NCBI GenBank assembly: GCA_035308905.1
Contig: DATGFS010000003.1
Coordinates: 107,459 to 171,458, forward strand
DNA: 64,000 bases
Origin: a bacterium
Lineage (GTDB): Bacteria; Sysuimicrobiota; Sysuimicrobiia; Sysuimicrobiales; Segetimicrobiaceae
Direction: 5' to 3'
Shown: positions 1 to 7,840 of the stretch, in pieces
How the letters are laid out: every line of letters starts with the position of its first letter
How positions within the stretch are numbered: position 1 is the stretch's first letter
Program-made: the position numbers and the translations under genes
The notes under the pieces: generated by a model
The model's database searches: none
Seen by the model: only the letters and a program-made list of their open reading frames with translations
Told to the model about the DNA's origin: nothing

Positions 1-785
1 AGGTCCAGCTGGCCGGCCTGGTACTCCGACAGACGCGTCTGGGCCTGCGTCACGACCGGCATCTCGACGCCCGAGATCTTCGGCGCGCCGAGGAAGTACC
101 GCGGGTCGCGCGCCATCGAGACGTGGTCGTTGTGCGCCCATTCGCGCATCGTGAAGGGTCCCGATCCGGCGTCGTGCGCCGCGAACCACGACTTGCCGCC
201 GCGCTCGACGACGTCGCGGTCCAGCACGACCGCCGCGTAGTACGCGAGGCGGTTCAAGAAGCCGCCGCGCGAGTTGGGGTTGAGGACGATTTGCAGCGTC
301 AGCGGATCGACCACCTTGATGCCGGCGAGCCCGCCGCCGCCGCTCTGCTGGGCGTCGTATCCGGCGACGCCGCCGACCACGACGTCGCCGACCTCGGTCT
401 TGACCGCCGGATCGCCCATGCGCTCGAAGGACCACTTCCAGTCGGCGGCCGTCACCTTTCGGCCGCTGTGGAAGTACACGTTGTCGCGGAGGTGGAACGT
501 ATAGACGAGGCCGTTCGGCGACACGTCCCAGCTCTTCGCGGCCTCGGGCACGAGCCGGCCGGCGCCGTCGAATCCGACGAGCGTGTTGTACATCAGAAGC
601 GTGAGATCGCCGGACGAAAAGTCCGTCGCGAAATACGGGTCGATCGTGGGCGGCTCGCCGCCGAGCGGCGTGCGGAACACGCCGGCGGCCTGCCCCGCCG
701 CGGGCGACGGGCCCCATCCACCGGCCAGCGCGCCGAGCAGCGCCGCGGCAACCATCAGAGCGGTGAACCCTCGATACACGGACAT
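1..785 (-). CDS. Peptide-type ABC transporter substrate-binding protein, partial
   Basis: Extracellular solute-binding protein family 5 (DppA/OppA type) that would deliver peptide-like solutes to a DppB/DppC permease. Only the N-terminal 261 residues are here; the gene runs off the left edge. An ATG at 785 follows a purine-rich GGGGGAGGGG. It opens with a signal peptide (hydrophobic run at about residues 8-25), then the family's RTPLGGEPPTIDPYF, LMYNTLVGFD and VTAADWKWSFERM segments. It closely resembles the binding proteins at 11315-12904 and 17247-18842, so the three are paralogues. It is the last gene of a minus-strand operon: PLP enzyme, M24 hydrolase, Ldh-type dehydrogenase, cysteine hydrolase, binding protein, with 17 bases separating it from the hydrolase. 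Substrate unknown. Confidence 0.93.
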   Translation of the reverse strand, partial: MSVYRGFTALMVAAALLGALAGGWGPSPAAGQAAGVFRTPLGGEPPTIDPYFATDFSSGDLTLLMYNTLVGFDGAGRLVPEAAKSWDVSPNGLVYTFHLRDNVYFHSGRKVTAADWKWSFERMGDPAVKTEVGDVVVGGVAGYDAQQSGGGGLAGIKVVDPLTLQIVLNPNSRGGFLNRLAYYAAVVLDRDVVERGGKSWFAAHDAGSGPFTMREWAHNDHVSMARDPRYFLGAPKISGVEMPVVTQAQTRLSEYQAGQLD

Positions 786-802
786 CCCCTCCCCCTTCTG
801 GA

Positions 803-1492
803 TCATGACGAACGGGTGCCGGCGAGCACCTGCTCGCCGTGTTTTACGGTCCGGAGATAGTCGAGCACTTCCGCCGCCGGCACGACGTCGGCGTACTTCA
901 TGTGCAGATCGAACAGCGTGACCTTATGCGAAGTGATGCCGCGGTCGCACACGGCCTCCTGCGGCACGATGACCCGGAAGCTGTAGTTGAAGGCGTCCAG
1001 CGCCGTGTCGCGGACGCAGCCGCTCGTCACGGTGCCGGTGACGATGACCGTGTCGACGGTGTGGAAGATGAGATAGCTCACGAGGTCCGTGCCGAAGAAC
1101 GCGCTCGGCGCCGCCTTCACGACCACCGGCTCGGTCGGCAGCGGCGCGAGCTCCGGCACGATCTCGTAGGCCGCGGGGTCCGCCATGATCGGGCGCACGT
1201 TGGCCGCGGTCGTCTTCCAGCGGCCGCGTTCGGCGGGGATCGAGCGCCGCGCGCCCTTCGAGAAGAACACCGGGCACTCCGCGGCGCGCGCGGCCGCGAG
1301 CAGCGTTTGAATGGCGCGGACGGTCGCGGGGGCCGAGGGACTGCTGTACGGATACGCCGGATCGACGAAGGCGCGGTACATGTCCACGACCAGCAGCGCC
1401 GGCCGGCGGCCGTACCCGACCGACCCGCCCCACCCGCCGCGCTCGTACAGCGCCTGCTCCTCTTTCGGCACCACGTCGTCCCAGATCGCCAT
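803..1492 (-). CDS. N-carbamoylsarcosine-amidase-like cysteine hydrolase
   Basis: Isochorismatase-superfamily hydrolase of 229 residues, expected to cleave a carbamoyl or amide C-N bond in the cytoplasm. The Asp-Lys-Cys triad is complete: D37 in LLVVDMYRAF, K126 in VVVKAAPSAFFGT and C159 in GTVTSGCVRDT. The pieces GYGRRPALLVVD, SAFFGTDL and the C-terminal LFDLHMKYADV are those of N-carbamoylsarcosine amidase rather than of true isochorismatases. The ATG at 1492 has GAGGTGG seven bases upstream. It lies between the Ldh-type dehydrogenase (14 bases upstream) and the binding protein. A close paralogue is at 20078-20764. The family call is strong; the substrate (N-carbamoyl amino acid or other amide) is inference. 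Confidence 0.9.
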   Translation of the reverse strand: MAIWDDVVPKEEQALYERGGWGGSVGYGRRPALLVVDMYRAFVDPAYPYSSPSAPATVRAIQTLLAAARAAECPVFFSKGARRSIPAERGRWKTTAANVRPIMADPAAYEIVPELAPLPTEPVVVKAAPSAFFGTDLVSYLIFHTVDTVIVTGTVTSGCVRDTALDAFNYSFRVIVPQEAVCDRGITSHKVTLFDLHMKYADVVPAAEVLDYLRTVKHGEQVLAGTRSS

Positions 1493-1506
1493 GATCCACC
1501 TCGTCT

Positions 1507-2559
1507 TTATGCCGTCGTGCGCCAGGTCTCGAGCAGCGGATGCGTCACGCCCGCGCCGGCGGCGAGTGATGCGATCTCCGCCCACATCTCCGACGACACC
1601 ATCAGGCCGCGTGCGGCGCTGCGGCGCTTGCGCGCCGCGCTGCCCTCGCCGGGCAGGTGAATCGCGTCGACGCCGGGGCGCCGCGGGCCGGACGTGATCT
1701 CCTCGGCGAGGCCGGCGAGGCTTTGCTCGTACGTCTCCATCGGCAGGAACGCCTCGACGTCGATCGCGCCGACGAAATTCGCCGACGATTCGGGCGGCCA
1801 GATCCCGGCGAGCACGCCGCACAAAATCTCCAGGGCCACGGCCAGCGCGTACCCCTTGTGCCCGCCCAGCGGGGCGAGCGTGCCGTGAGGCGGCAGCGCC
1901 TGGCGGGGGTCCCGGGTCGGAGCGCCGCCCGCGTCGAACGCCCAGCCCTCCGGCAGCAGCGCCCCGACTTTCTGGGCGAGCAAGACGTTGCCGCGGGCGC
2001 CCTGCGTCGTCGAGATGTCCACGACCACGGGCGGGCCGTCACCGCGCGGGAACCCGATCGCGAGCGGGTTGGTGCCGAAGATCGGCCTCGTCCCGCCCCA
2101 CGGGGCGACCCAGGAGGATTTCGGGTTGCCGGCGCACGCGATGAGCCCGATCGTGCCCGCGGCCGCCGCGGCTTCAACGTACGCGCCCAGCCGTCCGATG
2201 TGGTTCGTGTTGCGGACGACGGCCACGCACACGCCCGAACGCTTCGCGCGCTCGACGCAGCGGGCCATCGCGTCCGCGGCCGCGACGTGGCCCCAGCCGT
2301 TGTGCGCGTCGAGCACAAGGACGGCGCCGCCGTCGCGCTCGACCGTCACCGAGGTGGGCGAGGTGATCTCGCCCCGCCGCGCCCACGTCACGTAGGCCGG
2401 GATGCGCACCAATCCCTGCGACCGGTTCTCGCGCTCCTCGGCGTCGACGACGTGCGCCGCGACGACGCCCGCCTCGTCCTCCGCCACACCCGCCGCGGCC
2501 AGCACCGCCCGCAGCAGCGCCGTGAGGTCGCCGGACGCGATCGGACCGATCTCAGCCAC
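1507..2559 (-). CDS. Ldh-family NAD(P)-dependent dehydrogenase
   Basis: 350-residue member of the malate/L-lactate dehydrogenase (YlbC/AllD/DpkA) family, which is unrelated to Rossmann-fold lactate dehydrogenases. These enzymes reduce 2-oxo acids or cyclic imines, or oxidise 2-hydroxy acids such as ureidoglycolate. Family marks are VVRNTNHIGRLG (about residues 118-129), the nucleotide-binding stretch GGTRPIFGTNPLAIGFP, VVDISTTQGARG and GGHKGYALAVALE. GTG start at 2559, six bases after the M24 stop codon, with a weak ribosome site, so translation is probably coupled. Because ureidoglycolate dehydrogenase belongs here and the next gene is a carbamoyl-type amidohydrolase, a role on a ureido or carbamoyl intermediate is possible but unproved. 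Confidence 0.88.
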   Translation of the reverse strand: MAEIGPIASGDLTALLRAVLAAAGVAEDEAGVVAAHVVDAEERENRSQGLVRIPAYVTWARRGEITSPTSVTVERDGGAVLVLDAHNGWGHVAAADAMARCVERAKRSGVCVAVVRNTNHIGRLGAYVEAAAAAGTIGLIACAGNPKSSWVAPWGGTRPIFGTNPLAIGFPRGDGPPVVVDISTTQGARGNVLLAQKVGALLPEGWAFDAGGAPTRDPRQALPPHGTLAPLGGHKGYALAVALEILCGVLAGIWPPESSANFVGAIDVEAFLPMETYEQSLAGLAEEITSGPRRPGVDAIHLPGEGSAARKRRSAARGLMVSSEMWAEIASLAAGAGVTHPLLETWRTTA

Positions 2560-2565
2560 CGCCGG

Positions 2566-3801
2566 CTACCACCACCGGACCGGACACTGGTTCAGGCGCT
2601 CGACGCCGGATGCCGTGACGACCCAGTCGTCCTCCCAGCACGCGGTGCCGAAGCCCTCGCGCACGAGCATCGGCTCGAACGCGAAGACCATATTTTGCTC
2701 GAGGCGCGCGGGGTTGCCCGGCGCAAACGCCGGCAGGTCCTGCACCGCCGCGCCGACCCCGTGGCCGCGGAAGTAGAGGTAGTCGGCGTAGCCGGCCTCC
2801 TCGGCGCGGGCGATCGCGATCTTCGCCAGGTCGGCGATGACCGCCCCGGGACGCGCGGCCGCCATGACCTCCTCGACAATGCCGATCTGCGTCTCCATGA
2901 AGCGCCGCTGCTCCACGGTCGGCTCGCCGCAGACGCGCTGGCGCGACGCGTCGCTGTAATAGCCCATGTAGCGCGCGCCGGCGTCCATGTAGACCATGTC
3001 GCCGGGACGCACCTGATAGCCCGTCGGCGCCATGTGCTTGAATCCCGACCGCGCTCCCGCGCACACGGAGATCGCGAACGCCGGATGCTCGGCGCCGCCG
3101 CTGAACATCGCCCGGTTCGCCTCGCCGGCTAGCTCGAACTCCGTGATCCCCGCCCGCACCGCGTCCATCGCCGCGGCCAGGCCGGCGTCGGCCAGCCGGC
3201 ACGCGCGGCGGATCACCTCGATCTCGCGGTCGCTCTTGAGCGCCCGCATCTCGCGCAGCATCGGGCCGGCCTCGACGACGCGCGCCTTCGGAAACGTCTC
3301 CGTGAGAAACCGCGCGAGGGGGCCGCTCGAGTCGCCGACGATCCCGATCGTTCCGCGCGCGCACCCGCGCTCGGTGATGAAGTCCTCCACGTGGTCGAGG
3401 ACCGTGGCCGGGCTCGCCGCGCCCGTGACCGTCCGGGGCGCCGCCGCGCAGCGCACGTCTTCGATCCAGCAGTCCTGAATGCCGGAGTGCATCGGCTCGC
3501 CGTGCATCACCGCGTTGGTGGTGAATCCCGGCGGACCGTCGCGCGGCACGACCAGCATGCTGTCGCCGCCGTAGAAGTCCTCGAAGTTCGTGAGATAGCG
3601 GATGTTCGTCCCGTCCGAGCGGTTGCCGAGAACGACAAGACAGTCGAGATCCTGCCCGCCCATCCGCTCGGCGAGCCGCCGCAGCCGCTCCCGGTATTCC
3701 CCGACGGGAAACGGCAGGTTCATCCACGGCGCGCGGTCCGCGAATGAGTACGGCACGCGCCCCCACCCGTACGGCATCGCGGGCCGGCCTTTAGCGCTCA
3801 T
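2566..3801 (-). CDS. M24-family metallohydrolase (Xaa-Pro peptidase/creatinase fold)
   Basis: 411-residue two-domain protein: an N-terminal creatinase/prolidase domain (about 1-165) and a C-terminal pita-bread catalytic domain. All five dinuclear metal ligands can be seen: D273 (YMDAGARY), D284 (YYSDASR), H347 (GHGVGA), E376 (FAFEPMLV) and E390 (CWEDDW). This fits a metal-dependent aminopeptidase-P-like hydrolase; creatinase itself has the same fold but works without metal. The ATG at 3801 has GGAGG five bases upstream and overlaps the end of the PLP-enzyme gene by 11 bases. Four more M24 genes are in the window. The substrate could be a dipeptide or a guanidino/amidino compound. Confidence 0.9.
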   Translation of the reverse strand: MSAKGRPAMPYGWGRVPYSFADRAPWMNLPFPVGEYRERLRRLAERMGGQDLDCLVVLGNRSDGTNIRYLTNFEDFYGGDSMLVVPRDGPPGFTTNAVMHGEPMHSGIQDCWIEDVRCAAAPRTVTGAASPATVLDHVEDFITERGCARGTIGIVGDSSGPLARFLTETFPKARVVEAGPMLREMRALKSDREIEVIRRACRLADAGLAAAMDAVRAGITEFELAGEANRAMFSGGAEHPAFAISVCAGARSGFKHMAPTGYQVRPGDMVYMDAGARYMGYYSDASRQRVCGEPTVEQRRFMETQIGIVEEVMAAARPGAVIADLAKIAIARAEEAGYADYLYFRGHGVGAAVQDLPAFAPGNPARLEQNMVFAFEPMLVREGFGTACWEDDWVVTASGVERLNQCPVRWW

Positions 3802-4990
3802 CGCCGCCTCCGGGCGCCGCGTCGTCCGGGCCCGCGTCGGGCGGCGTGGCGACGCCCTTCAATCCGGTGCCGGTCAGCGCGACCACCGTCGTCGCTCCGG
3901 CGGAGAGCACACCCTCCGCCAGCAGGCGGTCCGCGGCGGCGGCCGCCACGGCCGCGGTGGGCTCGACAAAGAGGCCCCGGCCGGCGAGATGGAACCAGCC
4001 GGCGTAGATCTCCGCCTCGCTCACGGTCACGATGTCGCCGCCGCTCTCGCGCACGGCGGCGAGGATCTGGCGGTCGCGGGGCGGCCGCTGAATCCGGATG
4101 CCCTCGGCCATGCTGTCCTTCAGCGGGAAATCGACGTCCTCGGTGCTCTCCCGGCCCCCGCGCAGCGCGTAGTGCAGCGGCGCGCAGTTCGCGCCCTGCA
4201 CGCCGAAGATCCGCGGGAGACGCTCGATCTGGCCGGCCGCCCGCAGCGCGCGGAACCCGAGTGCCGCGCCGAGCAGCAGGGTACCGGCGCCCACCGGGAC
4301 GACGACGGAGTCGGGAGCGCGCCCGCCGAGCTGCTCCCAGATCTCGAACCCGAACGTCTGCGTGCCGGCGAGAAAATACGGCGACCACAGATGGCTCGCG
4401 TAGAACGCGCCGTCGGAGGCGGCCTCCGCGGCGCGCGAGACGTCCGCCCGGGTCCCTTCGATCAGCACGAGCCGGGCGCCGTGACTGCGGATCTGCCGCG
4501 TCTTTGCCGGCGAGGTCGTCGCCGGAATGTAGAGGTCGCACGTAATCCCGGCGGCCGAGAAGTACGCGGCCATCGACGCGCCGGCGTTTCCGGACGAGTC
4601 TTCCACCGCGCGCTGCACGCCGAGCGCCGCGAGACAGCTGACCAGCACCGTCGAGCCCCGGTCCTTGAACGATCCCGTAGGGGACAAAAACTCGAGTTTG
4701 TACTTGAGACCGGTGCCGCGCCGGGCGTCGATGAGCGGCGTGCCGCCCTCGCCGAGCGTGACGATGGCCTCGTCGGGCAGCGAGGGCAGCGCCTCGCGGT
4801 ACCGCCACACGCCGGGCGCGCGGCCGGCGAATGCCTCGGGACGGAAGCCGGCGGCGCCGGCGAGGTCGAGGGGACCGCCGCACTCGCACCGCCACGTGTC
4901 GCGCGATGCTGGGTAGGTACGGCCGCACCGGCTGCAGCGCAGGTCGGGTAGTCGTACGGCGGTTGATGCCCGCGGCTGGACCTTCGCCAT
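3791..4990 (-). CDS. Threonine-synthase-like PLP-dependent lyase
   Basis: 399-residue fold-type II PLP enzyme. The N-terminal zinc ribbon has C19-x2-C22 and C35-x-C37. The Schiff-base lysine is K109 in SPTGSFKDRG. A phosphate-binding SSGNAGAS and a glycine loop (VPVGAGTLLLG) follow. This architecture fits threonine synthase, but the setting (first gene of a catabolic operon, no threonine pathway genes) would also fit a threonine/serine dehydratase or diaminopropionate-type ammonia lyase. I chose the ATG at 4990; an in-frame TTG at 5050 would add 20 residues but has no ribosome site. It heads the minus-strand operon ending at the window edge. The PAS/Fis regulator lies 168 bases upstream on the same strand. 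Confidence 0.85.
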   Translation of the reverse strand: MAKVQPRASTAVRLPDLRCSRCGRTYPASRDTWRCECGGPLDLAGAAGFRPEAFAGRAPGVWRYREALPSLPDEAIVTLGEGGTPLIDARRGTGLKYKLEFLSPTGSFKDRGSTVLVSCLAALGVQRAVEDSSGNAGASMAAYFSAAGITCDLYIPATTSPAKTRQIRSHGARLVLIEGTRADVSRAAEAASDGAFYASHLWSPYFLAGTQTFGFEIWEQLGGRAPDSVVVPVGAGTLLLGAALGFRALRAAGQIERLPRIFGVQGANCAPLHYALRGGRESTEDVDFPLKDSMAEGIRIQRPPRDRQILAAVRESGGDIVTVSEAEIYAGWFHLAGRGLFVEPTAAVAAAAADRLLAEGVLSAGATTVVALTGTGLKGVATPPDAGPDDAAPGGGDER

Positions 4991-5158
4991 CCCGGCTGGT
5001 TCACGCTCCTCACGCGGCGTCGGATATCCGGCGCGGATGTCCGTTACCAAATTGCGAAGAAATTCTCAATCCGGGAACACGGACAGAACGTATGATACGA
5101 CGAGCCCACAGGGGAATCCTCGTCCGACGGCCTCCCGAACGGCTGCGGGGGTGGACGG

Positions 5159-6118
5159 CTAGTGCGGGCGGCGCAGCGGCCGGGCCGAACGCCGGCGCAG
5201 CTTCCGGTACAAGGTGGACAGGCTGATGCCGAGCGCCCGAGCGGCGCGGCGCTTTCCCGCCCCCGAGGTCCCGTAGCGCGCGAGCGCGTCGTTGATCAGC
5301 TGGCGTTCGGCATCGCCAAGCGTGGGCGGCGAAGGACGGATGGAGGACCGTCCGGCGCCGGCCTCGCGGAGCACGATGAGGATTCCGGCGGCCCGCCCTC
5401 CCCTCCGCAGCGGACTGCTCGTCTCGAGAAACCGGAACCGCTGCCCGTGACGCTCGAAGGCCACGTCGCGGGTCTGAGGGCCGGATAGGTCCGCGAGCGT
5501 TTCGGCGGGCGCGTACCAGTGCCCAAGCACCTGGCCGGTCAGGTCCATCTCCGCGCGCAACATCGCGAGCGCCGTGTGGTTGCAGTACAGGACGACGCCC
5601 CGCGCGTCCACGGCCAGCAGGCCGTCCGGCAGAGACTCGAGCACCGCGGCTTCCACGCGCTCGGTCCGGCCCGCGGACGGCGCCATCGCGCGCCATCCTG
5701 CCGCCCCGCGCAGCGGCTCGGACACCGCCGCGACGAGATCGGTGATCTCTCGGGGGCGGGCCCGCAGGGATTCCGCCTGCCCCGCCAGGACCGGCAGAAG
5801 CCCGATCGCTCCAACGACATCGCCCGCCGCGACGATCGGACACGCGACGATGGGACCCGGGCGGCCGGACGCGGCGGCGCCGGCCCACGCCGGCAGCCTT
5901 GTCCGCATGCAGGCGACGTAGAGCGCCGGCTCCGGCGGCGTGCTCGACCGCTCCGGCGCCGTTCCGGAGGAGGCCAGCCGTACGAGATCGCGGTCGACCA
6001 CCTCGACGCCCGCATGGAGCACGGCGGCAAGCATGTCGGCCATCCGCTGCGCCGACTCCCGCGCATCGATCGGGATCGCCTCCGCGCGCGCGCCGTCGCC
6101 GCGGCGCGATCCGGTCAC
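5159..6118 (-). CDS. PAS-domain transcriptional regulator with Fis-type HTH
   Basis: About 319 residues. An N-terminal sensor region (roughly 20-150, GAF-like, with PIVACPIVAAGDVVGAIGLL) is followed by a PAS domain (about 170-255, beginning LESLPDGLLAVDARGVVLYC). The C-terminal Fis-family helix-turn-helix is GKRRAARALGISLSTLYRKL. The layout is that of sigma-54 enhancer-binding proteins with the AAA+ domain missing, so it cannot remodel sigma-54 polymerase and should act as an ordinary DNA-binding regulator. The GTG at 6118 has TGAGG eight bases upstream; a GTG at 6124 is possible. It follows the small protein at 6129 by a few bases. It probably senses a substrate of the neighbouring catabolic operon. 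Confidence 0.8.
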   Translation of the reverse strand: MTGSRRGDGARAEAIPIDARESAQRMADMLAAVLHAGVEVVDRDLVRLASSGTAPERSSTPPEPALYVACMRTRLPAWAGAAASGRPGPIVACPIVAAGDVVGAIGLLPVLAGQAESLRARPREITDLVAAVSEPLRGAAGWRAMAPSAGRTERVEAAVLESLPDGLLAVDARGVVLYCNHTALAMLRAEMDLTGQVLGHWYAPAETLADLSGPQTRDVAFERHGQRFRFLETSSPLRRGGRAAGILIVLREAGAGRSSIRPSPPTLGDAERQLINDALARYGTSGAGKRRAARALGISLSTLYRKLRRRSARPLRRPH

Positions 6119-6128
6119 CGGCACGGCC

Positions 6129-6452
6129 TCAGGACCACTCGACGAGGCGGTAGTGCTCGCGGGTCCAGCGCGTCAGCTGGGTCCCCTGCCTGGCGCGAAC
6201 GGCGGCGAACGTCGCGTCGCCCTCCTGCAAGGCACGGATCCGCTCGCGTTCGCGGAGATCCGCGTAGGTACATTCCCAGATCACGTCGGCGGCGCCGGCC
6301 GGATCGATCCCCGCTTCCCCGGTCACCGGCACCCAGATCTGTCCCGGGGGTACCCCCAGTTCCGCCAGACGCCGGGACGCCTCGATCCGCGTGTCGAGCA
6401 CGCGCTCGCGCAGACCGGGCTTCGCCGCATAGCGCTGATGGACCAGGATCAT
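6129..6452 (-). CDS. Small dimeric alpha/beta-barrel (NIPSNAP-like) protein
   Basis: 107 residues with the pattern of a ferredoxin-like alpha/beta barrel: an opening strand MILVHQRYAAKPG, a helix rich in Arg and Glu, the strand VWECTYADL, a second helix, and a C-terminal RLVEWS. This resembles NIPSNAP or ABM-type small proteins, but no catalytic residue can be named. The ATG at 6452 has a good GGAGG six bases upstream. It precedes the PAS/Fis regulator, which starts about 10 bases after its stop, so the two are likely co-transcribed. It is divergent from the M24 gene at 6646. Function unknown; the family call is tentative. Confidence 0.7.
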   Translation of the reverse strand: MILVHQRYAAKPGLRERVLDTRIEASRRLAELGVPPGQIWVPVTGEAGIDPAGAADVIWECTYADLRERERIRALQEGDATFAAVRARQGTQLTRWTREHYRLVEWS

Positions 6453-6573
6453 TCGTCGCCTCCGTCGTGTCGGGTCGCGGCCACAGCCCGCGGCCGAGCG
6501 ATTGCGCCGCGGGCGTCCCGTCTGCGCGGGACGAGCGGCCGCTCGGGGGGTTCCGATCCCGATCCCTCGGAGT

Positions 6574-6594
6574 CCTGCCCTGCGGCAGGGCAGG
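6574..6594. repeat. Perfect 9-bp inverted repeat in divergent promoter region
   Basis: CCTGCCCTG and CAGGGCAGG are separated by three bases. It lies in the 193-base divergent region between the small barrel protein (6452, minus) and the M24 gene (6646, plus), about 50 bases before the M24 start. No T-run follows, so an operator (for example of the neighbouring PAS/Fis regulator) or a leader hairpin is more likely than a terminator. Nothing else in 6453-6645 stands out. Confidence 0.5.
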
Positions 6595-6645
6595 GAGACA
6601 CGTGGGGCTCGGCCAAATGCCAGACGCCTGGAGGTGCAGCCGCCG

Positions 6646-7827
6646 ATGCCGCGCGTCCCCTACGACCTGGAATCCCGCCGCCCGTATCTCGCGCAGGCGT
6701 TCAGCGACGCCGAGTACGACCGGCGCGTCACAACTCTTCGACACGCGATGGAGCGCGAGGGACTCGACGCGCTGTGCGTCTTCGCGAGCGCGGCGTCGCC
6801 GTCCGCGATCGCGTACCTCACGAACTACACCCCGGCGTTCGGCAGCGCGTTCTGCGTGCTCCGCGCGGACGGGACCATGACCGTGATCACGGACGCCGTG
6901 CTCCACGGCGAACCGATGCACTCGATGATCTGGATGTGCCGCGTGGCGGACGTCCGGGTCGCCCTCGGCCCGGTCTACGGCGGCGCGGCCGATGAGATCG
7001 CGTCACTCGCGGCGGACGCCGTGGGGGCCGCGCAGCGTGTGGGCCTTGCCGGCGCCTCCTCCCTGCCGTACGGGCTGCACGCGGCGCTCGCCTCGCGCCT
7101 TCCGCACCTCTACCCGGCGGACCATGTGTTCGCCCGCATCCGGCTGGAGAAGAGCGACGAGGAGATCGCCGTGATGCGCCACGCGGGCGTCATCTCCGAC
7201 GATGCGATGGGCGCCGTCTTCTCGGCCCTCGAGGCGGGCGTCGAAGAGACCGTCGTCGCCGCGGCCGCGGTGCAGCGGATCATCGCGCACGGCGCCCGCG
7301 AGGCGTTCGCGACCTGCGTCGTCGGGGGAGAACAGGCCGGGTTGAAGCACGGGATGCCGCGCCTGCGGCCGATGCGCGACGGCGAGAGCGTGTTCATCGA
7401 CCTCGGCGCCGCCTACCACGGCTACGCCGCCGATACGAGCCGGTGCACCGCGGTGGGGCGCGCGACCGGGCGCGTGCGCGAGCTCCTCACGGTGGGCGCC
7501 GACCTGTACCACGCGGGCCTCGGCGCGATCCGGCCCGGGTGTACGATCGACGACGTCTCAAACGCGCTGCTCGCCGTCGTGCGGGGCACCCGCTACGAGC
7601 CCTATTACTGCGCCGGCGGGTTTGGCCACGGCATCGGCATGTCGGTGATCGAAGTCCCCGGCCTGTTCGCGGGCAACACGACGGAACTGCGGCCGCGCAT
7701 GACCGTGGCGTACGAACCGATGGTCGTGGTGGAAGGCCTCGGCACCGGCGTGGTCGAGGACACGCTGCTGATTACGGAGACCGGATACGAGCGCCTGACC
7801 AACTATCCGGTCATGACCTGGTCGTAG
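6646..7827 (+). CDS. M24-family metallohydrolase
   Basis: 393 residues. It opens with MPRVPYDLESR, shared with the M24 enzyme at 18858-20042, and has a creatinase-type N-terminal domain and a C-terminal catalytic domain. Metal ligands are complete: D252 (VFIDLGAAY), D263 (YAADTSR), H328 (GHGIGM), E357 (AYEPMVV) and E371 (GVVEDTLL). The ATG at 6646 is set by GGAGGTG nine bases upstream; the longer in-frame reading upstream of it lacks a ribosome site. The divergent creatininase-family gene follows after 13 bases, so these two hydrolases are co-transcribed. It likely cleaves a peptide-like or guanidino substrate in the cytoplasm; which one is not known. Confidence 0.9.
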   Translation: MPRVPYDLESRRPYLAQAFSDAEYDRRVTTLRHAMEREGLDALCVFASAASPSAIAYLTNYTPAFGSAFCVLRADGTMTVITDAVLHGEPMHSMIWMCRVADVRVALGPVYGGAADEIASLAADAVGAAQRVGLAGASSLPYGLHAALASRLPHLYPADHVFARIRLEKSDEEIAVMRHAGVISDDAMGAVFSALEAGVEETVVAAAAVQRIIAHGAREAFATCVVGGEQAGLKHGMPRLRPMRDGESVFIDLGAAYHGYAADTSRCTAVGRATGRVRELLTVGADLYHAGLGAIRPGCTIDDVSNALLAVVRGTRYEPYYCAGGFGHGIGMSVIEVPGLFAGNTTELRPRMTVAYEPMVVVEGLGTGVVEDTLLITETGYERLTNYPVMTWS

Positions 7828-7840
7828 CGGCCGGCGCCGG

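Noticed and set aside
803..1822. Long antisense and alternate-frame reading frames across the GC-rich genes
   Set aside because: They show Arg/Ala/Pro-rich composition without family motifs and lie opposite or inside genes with complete catalytic motifs.
3791..4990. Naming the PLP enzyme thrC
   Set aside because: No threonine pathway genes are near and it sits in a catabolic operon; a lyase or dehydratase role is equally likely.
6574..6594. Inverted repeat as an intrinsic terminator
   Set aside because: It is in a divergent region upstream of both genes and has no T-run, so an operator or leader hairpin is more likely.
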